Source: Pseudoalteromonas sp. GCY (GTDB lineage Bacteria; Pseudomonadota; Gammaproteobacteria; Enterobacterales; Alteromonadaceae). Taken from it: a DNA stretch of 64,000 nucleotides. Below the pieces are notes generated by a model. It was given only the letters and a program-made list of their open reading frames with translations. It did no database searches and was not told the origin of the DNA. The position numbers and the translations under genes were made by a program. Shown piece after piece: positions 1-9,263 of this stretch. Each line of letters starts with the position of its first letter. Position 1 is the first letter of the stretch. Where the stretch lies: contig NZ_CP068022.1 in assembly GCF_016695175.1 (NCBI RefSeq), forward strand, positions 668,001 through 732,000. The letters are read 5' to 3'.

Positions 1-601
1 CTAGCTGACCACTAATTACATCGAGTAATTGCTGCTTTACTTCTGATAAATGCATGGCAGAAACTTTCGCCTCTTCTCCATTAACCAGTAAGATAGTCTC
101 AAGTACATTTAGTAAGCCAAATTTTGCCCGCTCTGATGCACTTTCGAATAGCGAAATTAACTCATTGGACAGCTCAATAGGAGCCAACGTACTCATATAC
201 TCAAGCACATACAAGCCTTGCTCTGATTCCACGCCTAACTGCTGTACCATATTCCACAATATACTTATTTTATCTTTTCTTGATATAGTCGGATCTTTTA
301 ATAGCTCTATTAGCTCAGCTTCAAAATCAAGCATGGCCTTTGTACCAAAACTATCCTTTAATGTTAAAGTAAGCGTATCTGCTAACTCTAACATTTTATT
401 ATTTTCTTTATCTGTTAATTTAACATCCATATCATAAAAATCGGGAAGTGTATCTATGAGCTCGGACTGACTAATAAAAGGAACGGTCTCATTATTTTCT
501 GCAGTTTTATTTACTTCCTTTTCTGCTGTGGATACAAAATAAATGACAACCAAAAAAACAGCTAATAAAGATAATGCTACATATTTTGCAATTAGTTTCA
601 T
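1..601 (-). CDS. Partial gene, unknown protein with N-terminal membrane anchor (3' end off window)
   Basis: Reading the minus strand from an ATG at 601 gives an uninterrupted frame of 200 codons that runs off the left edge, so the C terminus is missing. A strong Shine-Dalgarno (AGGTGG) sits just before the ATG, and the gene lies 12 bp downstream of the NlpC/P60-like gene, so the two are probably cotranscribed. Residues about 5-25 form a hydrophobic stretch (signal anchor or signal peptide). The remainder is charged and leucine-rich and looks helical. No family is recognised. The exported neighbour suggests an envelope or periplasmic role, but this is only context. Confidence 0.7.
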   Translation of the reverse strand, partial: MKLIAKYVALSLLAVFLVVIYFVSTAEKEVNKTAENNETVPFISQSELIDTLPDFYDMDVKLTDKENNKMLELADTLTLTLKDSFGTKAMLDFEAELIELLKDPTISRKDKISILWNMVQQLGVESEQGLYVLEYMSTLAPIELSNELISLFESASERAKFGLLNVLETILLVNGEEAKVSAMHLSEVKQQLLDVISGQL

Positions 602-613
602 ATCCACCTCAAA

Positions 614-1108
614 TTATCTAGTGCTTGGGAAGCTATTATAAAGATTTCTCGGAGTGAAAACGGTAACTAAATTCTCGCCAGTAACCTTTTTGTATGAGTA
701 GTTCACAAAAGTATCACAACGGAACTTTGCCTTCACTTTTACAAAACTACCATTTTGATATACCCATTTACCTTCTGTATATTGTGCTGTGATTGTATAT
801 TCTGGATCAAAGCTACGTTGTGCCCACCCAGCTTCAACGATTTCTCCATGCCTAGTACCACGACCGTACTTCGCGCCCCAGTATGAGGAAGCACCTTTAA
901 AGCTACTCAGCGTGTTTTTGTGAATAACAGTGTTATCATTCAATACTTCAAGTACTTTTGAACCGTCCCAGATCCCAACGTGCCCAGCCCAACCTAGGCC
1001 TGAAATTGATAGATCTCGAGCAACAACATCACCTACACTCGTTGGATTGCCAGCAAAAGCTGTTGTACTTATAGCGAATAATAATGCACCAGTAGATAAA
1101 ACTTTCAT
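614..1108 (-). CDS. Secreted, circularly permuted NlpC/P60-like (papain-fold) protein
   Basis: A 164-residue protein with a signal peptide ending near AFAG (about residue 20). The motif GHVGIWDG places a candidate catalytic His at 43, and RCDTFVNYSY places a candidate Cys at 131. His before Cys is the order of the permuted NlpC/P60 (YiiX/LRAT-like) branch of papain-fold hydrolases, whereas ordinary NlpC/P60 has Cys first. Members of that superfamily act on peptide, amide or ester bonds, often in the cell envelope; the substrate here cannot be told from sequence. It is first in a minus-strand operon with the partial gene at 1-601. The family call is by motif only. Confidence 0.6.
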   Translation of the reverse strand: MKVLSTGALLFAISTTAFAGNPTSVGDVVARDLSISGLGWAGHVGIWDGSKVLEVLNDNTVIHKNTLSSFKGASSYWGAKYGRGTRHGEIVEAGWAQRSFDPEYTITAQYTEGKWVYQNGSFVKVKAKFRCDTFVNYSYKKVTGENLVTVFTPRNLYNSFPSTR

Positions 1109-1473
1109 GAAATTCCCTTTTAATTAAAAAACAACAGAATAATAACATTGAAAACAGGAAATTCAACCCAGCCACAAAAATATAAATTACCCCCTATAAA
1201 TGCGCAAAAATCCATAAATTGCATAAATTAAAATACCACAACAAATATAAAATTAACAAAATAACAACAACACCTTATTTAATAAGTTTAAAAACTCAGC
1301 TAAAGAGTGAGAAAATATTTCTTACAACTAAACTCAAATAAAACTACTAAAAAATTTTCTATATTGCATTTTTATAAATTTACGTCTGTCGAAAAGCCAA
1401 CACTGCTACACTTGCACTTGAGATTAAGGTCACTGGCAGTGGTATCTACCAGTGATTTTCAGCGGGTTTTAGA
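1109..1473. other. AT-rich intergenic region
   Basis: This stretch of about 365 bp is very AT-rich and must carry the promoter of the minus-strand operon starting at 1108. No convincing gene, terminator or repeat was seen. The open frame on the plus strand from 1307 overlaps the LPMO gene antisense and lacks coding character. Confidence 0.5.
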
Positions 1474-3048
1474 CTACAGCTTGCGCCATACTGAGTGCTT
1501 GTCTGGTTGTTGACCTTTGGTCCACCAGCGCGCTTGATATTCAACGCCTTGATAACTCACTCTGTCGCCGCCTGTATATGCCTTATTGGCATTCCATGTG
1601 TTACTAGCATCGGACTTATCGACCAGTTCCCACGCATCACTTTGATCGGGCTGCTGACCTTTTACCCACCATTTAGCACGATAGCTTTTTCCCTGATACA
1701 CTGCGGTATCGCCAGCGGTATAAACTTGATCGGCACGCCACGTATCACCATTTGGTGGTGCGGTTTGGTTAGTCACTGTGATGGTAAAGCTAACGGTTTT
1801 TTCAAACATGCCATCAGAAACGGTTACTTGCCCCTGATAGTCGGTATTTTGCTGAACCTCAGGTGCAGCCAACGTGATAGTTGCACCGCTACCGCTATAG
1901 CTCAGTGGTGCAGGGATCTGCCATGCAAAGGAGAGTGGACCTTTGTCATCATCAAACGCATGAACATGAAGTGATGTGCTTGAGCCTTCTTTTAGCGTGA
2001 TATTGGCGGGGGTATGAACCACAGGGGCACGGTTTTGTGGCTTAGCTAAAATTGAAAGGTTAAAAGTGTACTGGGTATCACTGACAAATAGCTGATTAGC
2101 AGCGAGTTGCGCAGCATCAAATACAATATTGCCGTCACTTTGTTGTACGCCAATTTGTAACGTATTCGCATGATTATTATTAAGTGTGCTAGCAAATTGC
2201 GCAGCCCAATGATTAATATTGCTTTGTGTTATCGACAGCTTTTCTTGTACCAATTCTTGGCCATCACCATCAAAAACTCGTAGCCATACCGTATCGCCTA
2301 CATTGGCTAGTTGACCCTGTTTGATAAAAAAGCCAGCAGACGTCCAACTTACTGGCTCAGTCGGTGTAGTATCTCGTACTATGGTGACGTCGCTACAATT
2401 GTAAAAGCCTTCACCTACAACATCATCACGCTGCCAACGCGTATATAAGATAGCATCTCCGCTAAATTTACTCGGAACCGCGACCTGCATTTCATAATAG
2501 CGTTTACCATCTGGCGCAACGAAGAACTCAACATTGCCATACTCTTGCACCAACTCTAAATCTTGCCACCCTAGGGGCGTTGACTGAATATCCGCTTCCG
2601 GTTTGGTGAGATAAAATTGCCAAAAGCTGGGATTATGAGGTGTTGTTGCGCGAAATCTCACTTTAATTTGATTTTTATTGTCTGGCGTTATCGCGGTTCT
2701 TTGCCACTCACTCGACGCGATATTCATGCCCGCTTTGTTTCTGTCACCACCCGCACAAAGTTGTCCGTCAGGAACAGCAGCCTGTACCGCTTGCAGATTA
2801 AAATAATCAGGAACATTTGCTGCAAACTCATGCTTTTGAACAAACTGCACATGCTCAGATGCCAGGTAAGCTGCTCGACATGCCGCGTTTGGGATATTGC
2901 TTCCATCTTTTGGCCACCAAAATCCGCCCTGCTCTTCACAGATCGCTTGTCTTGCCTTTGGGCTATCCATATAACCATGTGCAAATGCGTTCGATGCTGC
3001 CATGCCAAGTGCCATGGCAATACTGACTGTTAACATAGAGTTTTTCAT
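1474..3048 (-). CDS. Multidomain chitin-active lytic polysaccharide monooxygenase (AA10, GbpA-like)
   Basis: A 524-residue secreted protein. The signal peptide ends AFA, leaving His24 as the mature N terminus; with His138 (TTPHNPSFWQFY) it forms the copper His-brace typical of AA10 LPMOs, which cleave crystalline chitin oxidatively. Domains in order: AA10 catalytic (about 24-228), GbpA domain-2-like beta module (about 235-335), a PKD/Ig-like module (about 340-430), and two C-terminal CBM5/12 chitin-binding repeats (about 436-478 and 485-524) with the repeated WWxKGQQPD signature. It is monocistronic, with a long AT-rich upstream region. The role is chitin degradation or attachment to chitinous surfaces. 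No chitinase lies next to it in this window. Confidence 0.93.
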   Translation of the reverse strand: MKNSMLTVSIAMALGMAASNAFAHGYMDSPKARQAICEEQGGFWWPKDGSNIPNAACRAAYLASEHVQFVQKHEFAANVPDYFNLQAVQAAVPDGQLCAGGDRNKAGMNIASSEWQRTAITPDNKNQIKVRFRATTPHNPSFWQFYLTKPEADIQSTPLGWQDLELVQEYGNVEFFVAPDGKRYYEMQVAVPSKFSGDAILYTRWQRDDVVGEGFYNCSDVTIVRDTTPTEPVSWTSAGFFIKQGQLANVGDTVWLRVFDGDGQELVQEKLSITQSNINHWAAQFASTLNNNHANTLQIGVQQSDGNIVFDAAQLAANQLFVSDTQYTFNLSILAKPQNRAPVVHTPANITLKEGSSTSLHVHAFDDDKGPLSFAWQIPAPLSYSGSGATITLAAPEVQQNTDYQGQVTVSDGMFEKTVSFTITVTNQTAPPNGDTWRADQVYTAGDTAVYQGKSYRAKWWVKGQQPDQSDAWELVDKSDASNTWNANKAYTGGDRVSYQGVEYQARWWTKGQQPDKHSVWRKL

Positions 3049-3687
3049 TTTCTTCTACTCGTATTAGGAAGTAGCTGCCGCCACTTCGATTAAGATTAGA
3101 ATGAGCGAGAGTCTATCGTTGCTTGTCACACGAAATTCAGTCTTGCTCTGCGCACTAAGATTTTACTCGTTGATAAACACAACTTATCTTGGTCACGCCA
3201 CTGTACTTCGACAGTAAAAAACAACGCTGTCATTTTTAACAACTGATAAATTCTTGCACGTCCATGGCATGCTCGCCTTCATTTTTTGTAATAAAAAAGT
3301 ATCCAAGTTAATTTTATTATAAGCACCAACTCGAATTCGAGGCATTTTACCCAAGCACAAATCAATAACAATAGATGAGATTATTAATTACATTCAATAC
3401 TTTATAGTTAGATTAAAAAACACCTTTACGCCATAATTCACGCCTAAACACCTGTTCACTCTGACTATTACAATAATTAAAACAATTGAAATACTTTATT
3501 CTCTAATAATCAACAATCAGAAGGCGCTACTCTGTGTAAAGTTTTATCTACATTAGGTACTAAATTACATTTAATAAAAACACTTTGTTCTTATCAAAAA
3601 AATTAAAAACAACCCTTTTTACGCAGTCGCTTTTTCTACTAGAGCCTTATAATTTGGCTATACTTTGACTTTACTGCTCACTTGGAA
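3049..3687. other. Long AT-rich intergenic region between divergent genes
   Basis: About 640 bp separates the divergently transcribed LPMO gene and DM13 gene. It must contain both promoters. It is AT-rich, with no reading frame, terminator or repeat that I can support. Confidence 0.5.
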
Positions 3688-4176
3688 ATGATTTTGCGAA
3701 CGCTATTTACGTTACTGTTGCTCATTGTGGTGTTTATCACAGGGTTTATCATGGGTGTGTACACTTTACCGATAATGACGCAACCTCCAGCGGCTAGCCA
3801 CACAGAAATACTGGCGATCAGTAAAGCCGCAACGCATAAAGGCCAATTCAAAAAGGGACTTAAAGACTCAGACGCATTACACTACGCCACCGGTGAGATT
3901 TATTTTACGGATAACCACATTGCATTTGTGGGTGAGATAGCCCCAGGACCAGACTACCGACTTTACCTCGCCAAAACCTTTATAGAGACAGAAGCCGACT
4001 TTAAAGCACAAAAACACACCATGGTGGAAATTGCTAACATAAACCAATTTTCGCGGTTCGTGCAGCCCAAGTATCGCCAAGTTGATCTGGCCCAGTTTCA
4101 GAGCGTTATTATTTGGTGTGAGCATTTTGAGCAGTTTATATCGGCAGCGCCATTACAACGCATGGATAGTAACTAG
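3688..4176 (+). CDS. Membrane-anchored DM13-domain protein
   Basis: A protein of about 162 residues with an N-terminal hydrophobic segment (about residues 3-28, FTLLLLIVVFITGFIMGVY) that anchors it to the inner membrane or acts as an uncleaved signal. The C-terminal half matches the DM13 pattern: a GQFKKGLKDSDALHYATG start, then IYFTDNHIAFVGEIAPGPDY, and a closing strand (FQSVIIWCEHFEQFISAA) with the family's conserved cysteine. DM13 is proposed to be an electron-transfer or redox module; the actual function is not established. A TTG two codons upstream (3682) is an alternative start. Monocistronic. Confidence 0.75.
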   Translation: MILRTLFTLLLLIVVFITGFIMGVYTLPIMTQPPAASHTEILAISKAATHKGQFKKGLKDSDALHYATGEIYFTDNHIAFVGEIAPGPDYRLYLAKTFIETEADFKAQKHTMVEIANINQFSRFVQPKYRQVDLAQFQSVIIWCEHFEQFISAAPLQRMDSN

Positions 4177-4226
4177 ATCTGAAGTGATGGTGCGAAAGGT
4201 AAACAAACGAGCCAACACTAGCTCTG

Positions 4227-4625
4227 TTATGCTGTCTCTCGTTCCAAAATAACAACCATGGAATCAGATTCACCAAAGCCTGATGCAGGAATAACAACCT
4301 GTTTTAATTGCCAGCCATTTTGCCCCTCAGCATTTAATAGCGACTGCACGTCTGGTGTCCCAGATTTAAAAAAGCGCAATTTAAATGGTAATTCAACTGT
4401 TTTATATTCATATTTTTTCACCACTCTAGCCTCCTTAAGAGTAAGACTCGCATAATCTAAATTAAAAGTTGCAGCTAGTGCCTTCTGAGTTTCCATGGAA
4501 GCACTCGCCTCTCTTTCGACCCTCTGAATGGTTCTTTTGCTTAAACCAGAAGCACCAGCTAATTGCTCTTGGGTCCACCCCTTGAGCATCCTTTGCCTGA
4601 TTATCAAAGCGGCATCAATTTTCAT
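4227..4625 (-). CDS. XRE-family regulator with C-terminal DUF4177-like domain
   Basis: A 132-residue protein. Residues about 5-60 form a Cro/CI-type helix-turn-helix (IIRQRMLKGWTQEQLAGASG, LSKRTIQRVER). The C-terminal part (KKYEYKTVELPFK, LLNAEGQNGWQLKQVV) resembles DUF4177, a small beta-rich domain found alone or joined to regulators. It is probably a transcriptional repressor or sensor, target unknown. It faces the DM13 gene convergently and is followed upstream by the REP-like array, so it is monocistronic. Confidence 0.8.
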   Translation of the reverse strand: MKIDAALIIRQRMLKGWTQEQLAGASGLSKRTIQRVEREASASMETQKALAATFNLDYASLTLKEARVVKKYEYKTVELPFKLRFFKSGTPDVQSLLNAEGQNGWQLKQVVIPASGFGESDSMVVILERETA

Positions 4626-4783
4626 TTTTTACACTTATATCTATTCCCTCACGTTATTAAGTAATACCCTAAAAATATGAAATTTAAAACGCCAAATAAG
4701 TGAAAGCTTGGCGACAAAAAGGCGACAGCAGGGACAATTCAAAGCTTTTTTGCTTTATAGAAAGCCCAAAGACACACTACACT

Positions 4784-5189
4784 TTGGAGTAGGAGCTGCT
4801 TTAAATCTTTGGAGTAGGAGCAGCTTTACGCAGCGATCTTGTGTTTCTTCACCGAAAGATAATCCACTCTGCTAGGCTAGTAACAACTCGCCGGGTAAAC
4901 CGCCTCCCACAAGTCACTATACAATTTGGAGTAGGAGCAGCTTTACGCAGCGATCTTGTGTTTCTTCACCGAAAGATAATCCACTCTGCTAGGCTAGTAA
5001 CAACTCGCCGGGTAAACCGCCTCCCACAAGTCACTATACAATTTGGAGTAGGAGCTGCTTCACGCAGCGATCTTGTGTTTCTTCACCGGAAGATAATCCA
5101 CTCTGCTAGGCTAGTAACAACTCGCCGGGTAAACCGCCTCCTGCACTGCACTATACAATTTGGAGTAGGAGCTGCTTCACGCAGCGATG
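4784..5189. repeat. Tandem 117-bp REP/BIME-like repeat array
   Basis: Copies begin TTGGAGTAGGAG at 4809, 4926, 5043 and 5160, exactly 117 bp apart; the last is partial, and a degenerate stub starts at 4784. Each full unit holds a direct REP-like element (GTAGGAGCAGCTTTACGCAG, about 4814-4838) and, about 50 bp on, an inverted related element (reverse complement GTGGGAGGCGGTTTACCCGG, 4887-4910), the arrangement of a bacterial interspersed mosaic element. In the copies with GCTGCTTCACGCAGC the element forms a 5-bp-stem hairpin. 117 is a multiple of three, so a spurious repetitive reading frame stays open across the array. Another copy lies at 45639-45668. Confidence 0.85.
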
Positions 5190-5213
5190 AGTCTTAGAAA
5201 TCTAAGCCAAAAA

Positions 5214-5238
5214 AAGCCACACTGTTGAAGTGTGGCTT
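5214..5238 (-). terminator. Rho-independent terminator of ahpC-ahpF
   Basis: The inverted repeat AAGCCACAC / GTGTGGCTT with a 7-nt loop lies just downstream of the ahpF stop. On the minus strand the stem is followed by a T-run. Confidence 0.8.
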
Positions 5239-5292
5239 GGGAGCATTGCATGGGTGTATGGTTGCAATGATTCTTTCCAGTAATGCGAGAAG

Positions 5293-6861
5293 TTAAGCAG
5301 CTTGCTCGTCGTCTTGTCCTAACCGAATTAGGTAATCAAAAGCGCCTAAGCTTGCTGTCGCTCCACCACCCATCGCAATTATGATTTGCTTAAACGGTGT
5401 GGTGGTTGCATCGCCTGCGGCGTAAACGCCCGCTAAACTTGTCGCACCTTTGCTATCAATTTCGATTTCACCAAAGCGGCTAAGTGCAACATCACTCGAC
5501 TTTAACCATTCAGTATTTGGTACAAGCCCAATTTGTACAAAAATGCCGGCCAATGGTAGTGAATGCGATCCACCGCTCACTCTATCTGTGTAGTTCAAAC
5601 CCGTTACTTTATTGCCGTCACCAACTACTTCGGTGGTTTGTGCGTTTTTAATAATGGTAACGTTAGCAAGGCTTTTCGCCTTTTTGATCAGCACTTCGTC
5701 AGCTCTGAGCGTATCGGCAAATTCTAATACCGTGACGTGTTCAACGATATTTGCCAAGTCGATAGCCGCCTCGATACCCGAGTTACCGCCACCAATAACC
5801 GCGACAGGTTTCCCTTTAAATAATGGACCATCACAATGTGGACAATATGCTACACCTCTACCCTTGTACTCGGTTTCGCCGGGTACATTCATGCTTCTCC
5901 ATCGTGCACCTGTTGCCAATACTAGAGATTTGGCCCTTAATACCGCACCGCTTTCAAGCGTGATATCGATGGTGTCACCTTTATTAATTGCCGCTGCACG
6001 CTGGTTCTTCATCACATCAACGCCATACTGGTTAACATGCTCTTCTAACTGTGCAACCAGCTTAGGACCTTCGGTTTTTTGCACTGAGATAAAGTTCTCA
6101 ATACCCAAAGTATCGGCAACTTGGCCGCCAAAGCGCTCCGCAACTACCCCTGTATTTAGCCCTTTACGAGCAGCATAGATAGCAGCTGATGCACCAGCAG
6201 GGCCACCACCTACAACGAGCACATCAAACACGTCTTTCTCGTTAAGTAAAGCCGCCTGCTTTTCGCCGGCTTTACTATCAAGTTTTAATAAAATATCGCT
6301 TAAGCTCACTGCGCCTTGACTAAATTGCTCACCATTTAAGTACACGGTTGGCACAGCCATGATGTTGCGTGACTCCACTTCTTCTTGGAACAAGGCACCA
6401 TCAATCATGGTAGTCGTAATATTTGAATTAACAGCCGCCATGAGATTCAATGCCTGCACGACTTGCGGACAAGTTTGGCAACTCAGTGAGATGTAAACCT
6501 CAAAGCTTAACGCTTTGTCTATATTACGGATCTGCTCAAGGTCTTCTGCCGAAGCTTTTGCAGCATGACCACCTGAATGTAATAATGCAAGTACCAAGCT
6601 GGTAAACTCATGCCCCATAGGAACACCAGCAAACGTAATTTCGCTCTTTGTTTCAACGCCACGCACCACCAACTGTGGGGTACGTTCACCTTCACTTGAT
6701 TCAGATAATGTGATTTTGTCGCTCAATGACGCTAAGTCCTGCGCCAACCCTTTTAGCTCTTGCGATTTTTTACTGTCATCAACAGTAATGACGAGTTCAA
6801 TCGGAAGTTGTAGAGAGCTAAAATGGCTTTGTAGTTGAGTTTTAATTTGGTTGTCTAACAT
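5293..6861 (-). CDS. ahpF: Alkyl hydroperoxide reductase subunit F (flavoprotein)
   Basis: A 522-residue protein of full family length. AhpF takes electrons from NADH through FAD to reduce AhpC. The N-terminal tandem thioredoxin-fold domain carries the CQTC redox pair (Cys128/Cys131). The C-terminal thioredoxin-reductase-like half has the FAD-binding GGGPAG motif (about 218-223) and the active disulphide CPHC (Cys340/Cys343). It lies about 100 bp downstream of ahpC in the same orientation and ends at a clear terminator, so the two form an operon for cytoplasmic peroxide detoxification. OxyR control is expected from the family, but I did not identify an OxyR site. Confidence 0.97.
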   Translation of the reverse strand: MLDNQIKTQLQSHFSSLQLPIELVITVDDSKKSQELKGLAQDLASLSDKITLSESSEGERTPQLVVRGVETKSEITFAGVPMGHEFTSLVLALLHSGGHAAKASAEDLEQIRNIDKALSFEVYISLSCQTCPQVVQALNLMAAVNSNITTTMIDGALFQEEVESRNIMAVPTVYLNGEQFSQGAVSLSDILLKLDSKAGEKQAALLNEKDVFDVLVVGGGPAGASAAIYAARKGLNTGVVAERFGGQVADTLGIENFISVQKTEGPKLVAQLEEHVNQYGVDVMKNQRAAAINKGDTIDITLESGAVLRAKSLVLATGARWRSMNVPGETEYKGRGVAYCPHCDGPLFKGKPVAVIGGGNSGIEAAIDLANIVEHVTVLEFADTLRADEVLIKKAKSLANVTIIKNAQTTEVVGDGNKVTGLNYTDRVSGGSHSLPLAGIFVQIGLVPNTEWLKSSDVALSRFGEIEIDSKGATSLAGVYAAGDATTTPFKQIIIAMGGGATASLGAFDYLIRLGQDDEQAA

Positions 6862-6958
6862 ATAAGGTAACCCTCTGCAGAAACTACAGTAAAAATTCGC
6901 AAAAACGATGAATTTGATTCATCTAGATGGGAGTGCACGCGGCACTCCCCAAGGCAAA

Positions 6959-7528
6959 TTAGATTTTGCCAACTAGGTCTAGAGAAGGTGATAATGTTTC
7001 TTCACCTGGCTGCCAAGAAGCTGGACATACTTCACCATCGTGAGATGCGATGTATTGAGCAGCTTGTACTTTGCGCACTAGCTCTTTCGCACTGCGGCCA
7101 ATACCTAGGTCATGCGTTTCGATAACTTTGATTTCACCCTCAGGGTTGATAACAAAAGTACCGCGAAGTGCTAGGCCTTCTTCTTCAATCATCACGCCGA
7201 AGTTACGAGTAATACGGCCTGTTGGGTCGCCGATCATTGGAAATTGAATTTTCTTAATGGTGTCTGACGCATCGTGCCATGCTTTGTGTGTGAAGTGCGT
7301 GTCTGTTGATACAGAGTAAACTTCAACACCCATTTCTTGTAGCTGTGCATAGTAGTCAGCTAAATCGCCAAGCTCTGTTGGACATACAAAGGTGAAATCC
7401 GCTGGGTAAAAGAATACAATTGACCATTTACCTAATAGGTCTTGCTCAGAAACTTCTACGAAGTCGCCGCCGTGGTATGCAGTTGCGTTGAATGGTTGAA
7501 TTTTAGTATTGATTAATGAAGTGCTCAT
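6959..7528 (-). CDS. ahpC: Alkyl hydroperoxide reductase subunit C (typical 2-Cys peroxiredoxin)
   Basis: 189 residues from the ATG at 7528, chosen because GAGGAAAG lies at the right distance upstream and the product begins MSTSLINTKI as in other AhpC; an upstream in-frame start at 7540 is less likely. The peroxidatic Cys49 lies in DFTFVCPTEL and the resolving Cys168 in GEVCPASW. It reduces hydrogen peroxide and organic peroxides in the cytoplasm and is recycled by AhpF, encoded next to it. Confidence 0.97.
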   Translation of the reverse strand: MSTSLINTKIQPFNATAYHGGDFVEVSEQDLLGKWSIVFFYPADFTFVCPTELGDLADYYAQLQEMGVEVYSVSTDTHFTHKAWHDASDTIKKIQFPMIGDPTGRITRNFGVMIEEEGLALRGTFVINPEGEIKVIETHDLGIGRSAKELVRKVQAAQYIASHDGEVCPASWQPGEETLSPSLDLVGKI

Positions 7529-7756
7529 CGCTTTCCTCACTGTTGTTTAGTTTAAAATAATATTGGCGATTGCTGTTCGCCTTGACTGAGTACAAAGATA
7601 AGGGGAAGCGATGATTAAATAAAATGGATTGTTTGAATCACTGTAATCGAAAAAAATGATAACTCTCTTTTAAGTGATCAACTAATTCAGCATAAGAGTA
7701 TAAAAATAAGATAATTACGGTATGATCCCAGCAATTAACTACAGCAGAGCGTAACT

Positions 7757-8179
7757 ATGCACCCGTACTTCAATCACATTCAACTTGGTTACTTTGGCTT
7801 CGTTCCCTTTTTGGCTTGTATCGCTTGGACGCTAATGACAGGAGCGTCAAGTGATGTGCTTCATGCTTTTCAATTTTACAGTCTGGGGATTTTAGCTTTT
7901 ATGGCCGGAAGTTTATGGCGTGCAGGAGAGCAAACCTACAAACAAGCAATACTGGCCGTGATTGTGGTGATCCCTTACCCCCTACTTAGTATTGCAACAC
8001 CACAATGGATGCTCTTATACCTCGCAATCGCATATTGGCTTGTGTATTTTATAGAGCGCAGTTCGTCTCGCTGGGGTGACTATCATAAAGACTATCAAAA
8101 GATGCGAACGGTACTGACTTCTCTCGTTTTTGTTAGTCATCTATTTATGATTGCTCAAGCACTTGAGTTAAACGCATAA
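7757..8179 (+). CDS. DUF3429 family membrane protein
   Basis: A 140-residue protein with four to five hydrophobic segments. The layout matches DUF3429 (related to eukaryotic TMEM69): an N-terminal LGYFGFVPF segment, then FYSLGILAFMAGSLW, and a C-terminal WGDYHKDYQKMRTVLTSLVF segment. The function of the family is unknown. It is divergent from ahpC (about 230 bp between starts) and monocistronic. Confidence 0.8.
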   Translation: MHPYFNHIQLGYFGFVPFLACIAWTLMTGASSDVLHAFQFYSLGILAFMAGSLWRAGEQTYKQAILAVIVVIPYPLLSIATPQWMLLYLAIAYWLVYFIERSSSRWGDYHKDYQKMRTVLTSLVFVSHLFMIAQALELNA

Positions 8180-8246
8180 GTAGCTTGCTTCTTAAGCTCA
8201 ATTAACTATAACTAAAGATAACTGAAGTACCAGAAGCCAAAGTATT

Positions 8247-9089
8247 TTGATCAAAAGCGCGTTACCTCCCTTAGTTATATGGATAGCCATCATCTTTTTT
8301 GGTGGCTACATCTACTATATTGGTCACTACGAATACGAGAGCTACGAAGAGTTGTTCTGGTTCGGCATTTCTTTCACTTTATTCAATTTGATCACCAGAG
8401 AAATCGCTAATCCGTTCTTACGCCTTGCCCTACTTGTGTATTGTGCGGGCCTACTCCTTGATATTATTGATAATTTTACCGACGGTTTTTCCATTCCCTT
8501 ACTTAATTTTGACACTTCTTTGAAAAATATCGGTTTTTTACTCATCAGCTTTGGTTTTTACTGCATGATCACCAATAAAAGAGCCAGCATTACAGAGCTA
8601 AAAAAAGAAGTAGAGAGAAGAAGATTGTTAGAGGAGCGGATGCGGTATGAAGCTAACCATGATGCGATGACGGGGGTGGGCAGTCGTCGCGCATGTTTTG
8701 AAGGCTTGCAAACACATCGCTTTGATAATCAATGGCTGCTCTACCTCGACTTAGATAATTTTAAGCAAGTGAATGACAACTATGGCCATCATATTGGCGA
8801 CGAGGTTTTGATTAAGTTTACTCAGAATATGAAAGATTACTTTGGCTTAGACTACAGCTTTCGTATCGGGGGAGACGAATTTATTGCCTATATTAATGCA
8901 GTGCTTCCGGATACAGACGAAGTAAGAGCGGCATTACTAAAGGGATTACTCGATTACAAAATTAACGTCAGTATTGGAATGGTCAAAGTTGACCCGGCTA
9001 AACAAGCAGATCTCATCATCCACGAAGCCGATGAGCATATGTATGGCGATAAACGCGGTAAATCACTCAGATCTAGTGCTAGAGGATAA
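8247..9089 (+). CDS. Membrane-anchored diguanylate cyclase (GGDEF)
   Basis: A 280-residue protein with three hydrophobic segments in the first ~110 residues, a short charged helix (about 115-130) and a C-terminal GGDEF domain containing RIGGDEF. The active-site signature is intact, so it should make cyclic di-GMP from two GTP. No RxxD inhibitory site is evident just before the signature. The start is a TTG at 8247; no better ATG lies ahead of the first membrane segment. The N-terminal region is not a recognised sensor domain. Confidence 0.88.
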   Translation: MIKSALPPLVIWIAIIFFGGYIYYIGHYEYESYEELFWFGISFTLFNLITREIANPFLRLALLVYCAGLLLDIIDNFTDGFSIPLLNFDTSLKNIGFLLISFGFYCMITNKRASITELKKEVERRRLLEERMRYEANHDAMTGVGSRRACFEGLQTHRFDNQWLLYLDLDNFKQVNDNYGHHIGDEVLIKFTQNMKDYFGLDYSFRIGGDEFIAYINAVLPDTDEVRAALLKGLLDYKINVSIGMVKVDPAKQADLIIHEADEHMYGDKRGKSLRSSARG

Positions 9090-9263
9090 CGCCATAACAC
9101 TGTTTTGTTGATTAAATTTCAATGACGCTCAGCGCACCAAAATCCAATCACAATTCTACGCTAACTTCTCTAAATTTATAGCTTTTTTAAAACCTAAAGA
9201 GGTAGCACTATTTTTCAATGATTGCTAAGCTTGCGTTAATATCAAGTTACAAGGGAAAATAAC

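Noticed and set aside
54..437. 127-codon plus-strand frame
   Set aside because: Antisense to the better-supported minus-strand gene that has a strong Shine-Dalgarno, an N-terminal hydrophobic segment and a frame open over the full 200 codons.
1307..1513. 68-codon plus-strand frame
   Set aside because: Lies in AT-rich intergenic DNA, runs antisense into the LPMO gene and has no ribosome site or recognisable pattern.
4784..5189. CRISPR array
   Set aside because: Units are directly abutting 117-bp tandem repeats with no unique spacers of uniform length and no cas genes nearby.
4841..5197. 118-codon open frame with 39-residue repeats
   Set aside because: It is a by-product of the 117-bp REP-like array, whose period is divisible by three; the units are palindromic non-coding elements and there is no ribosome site.
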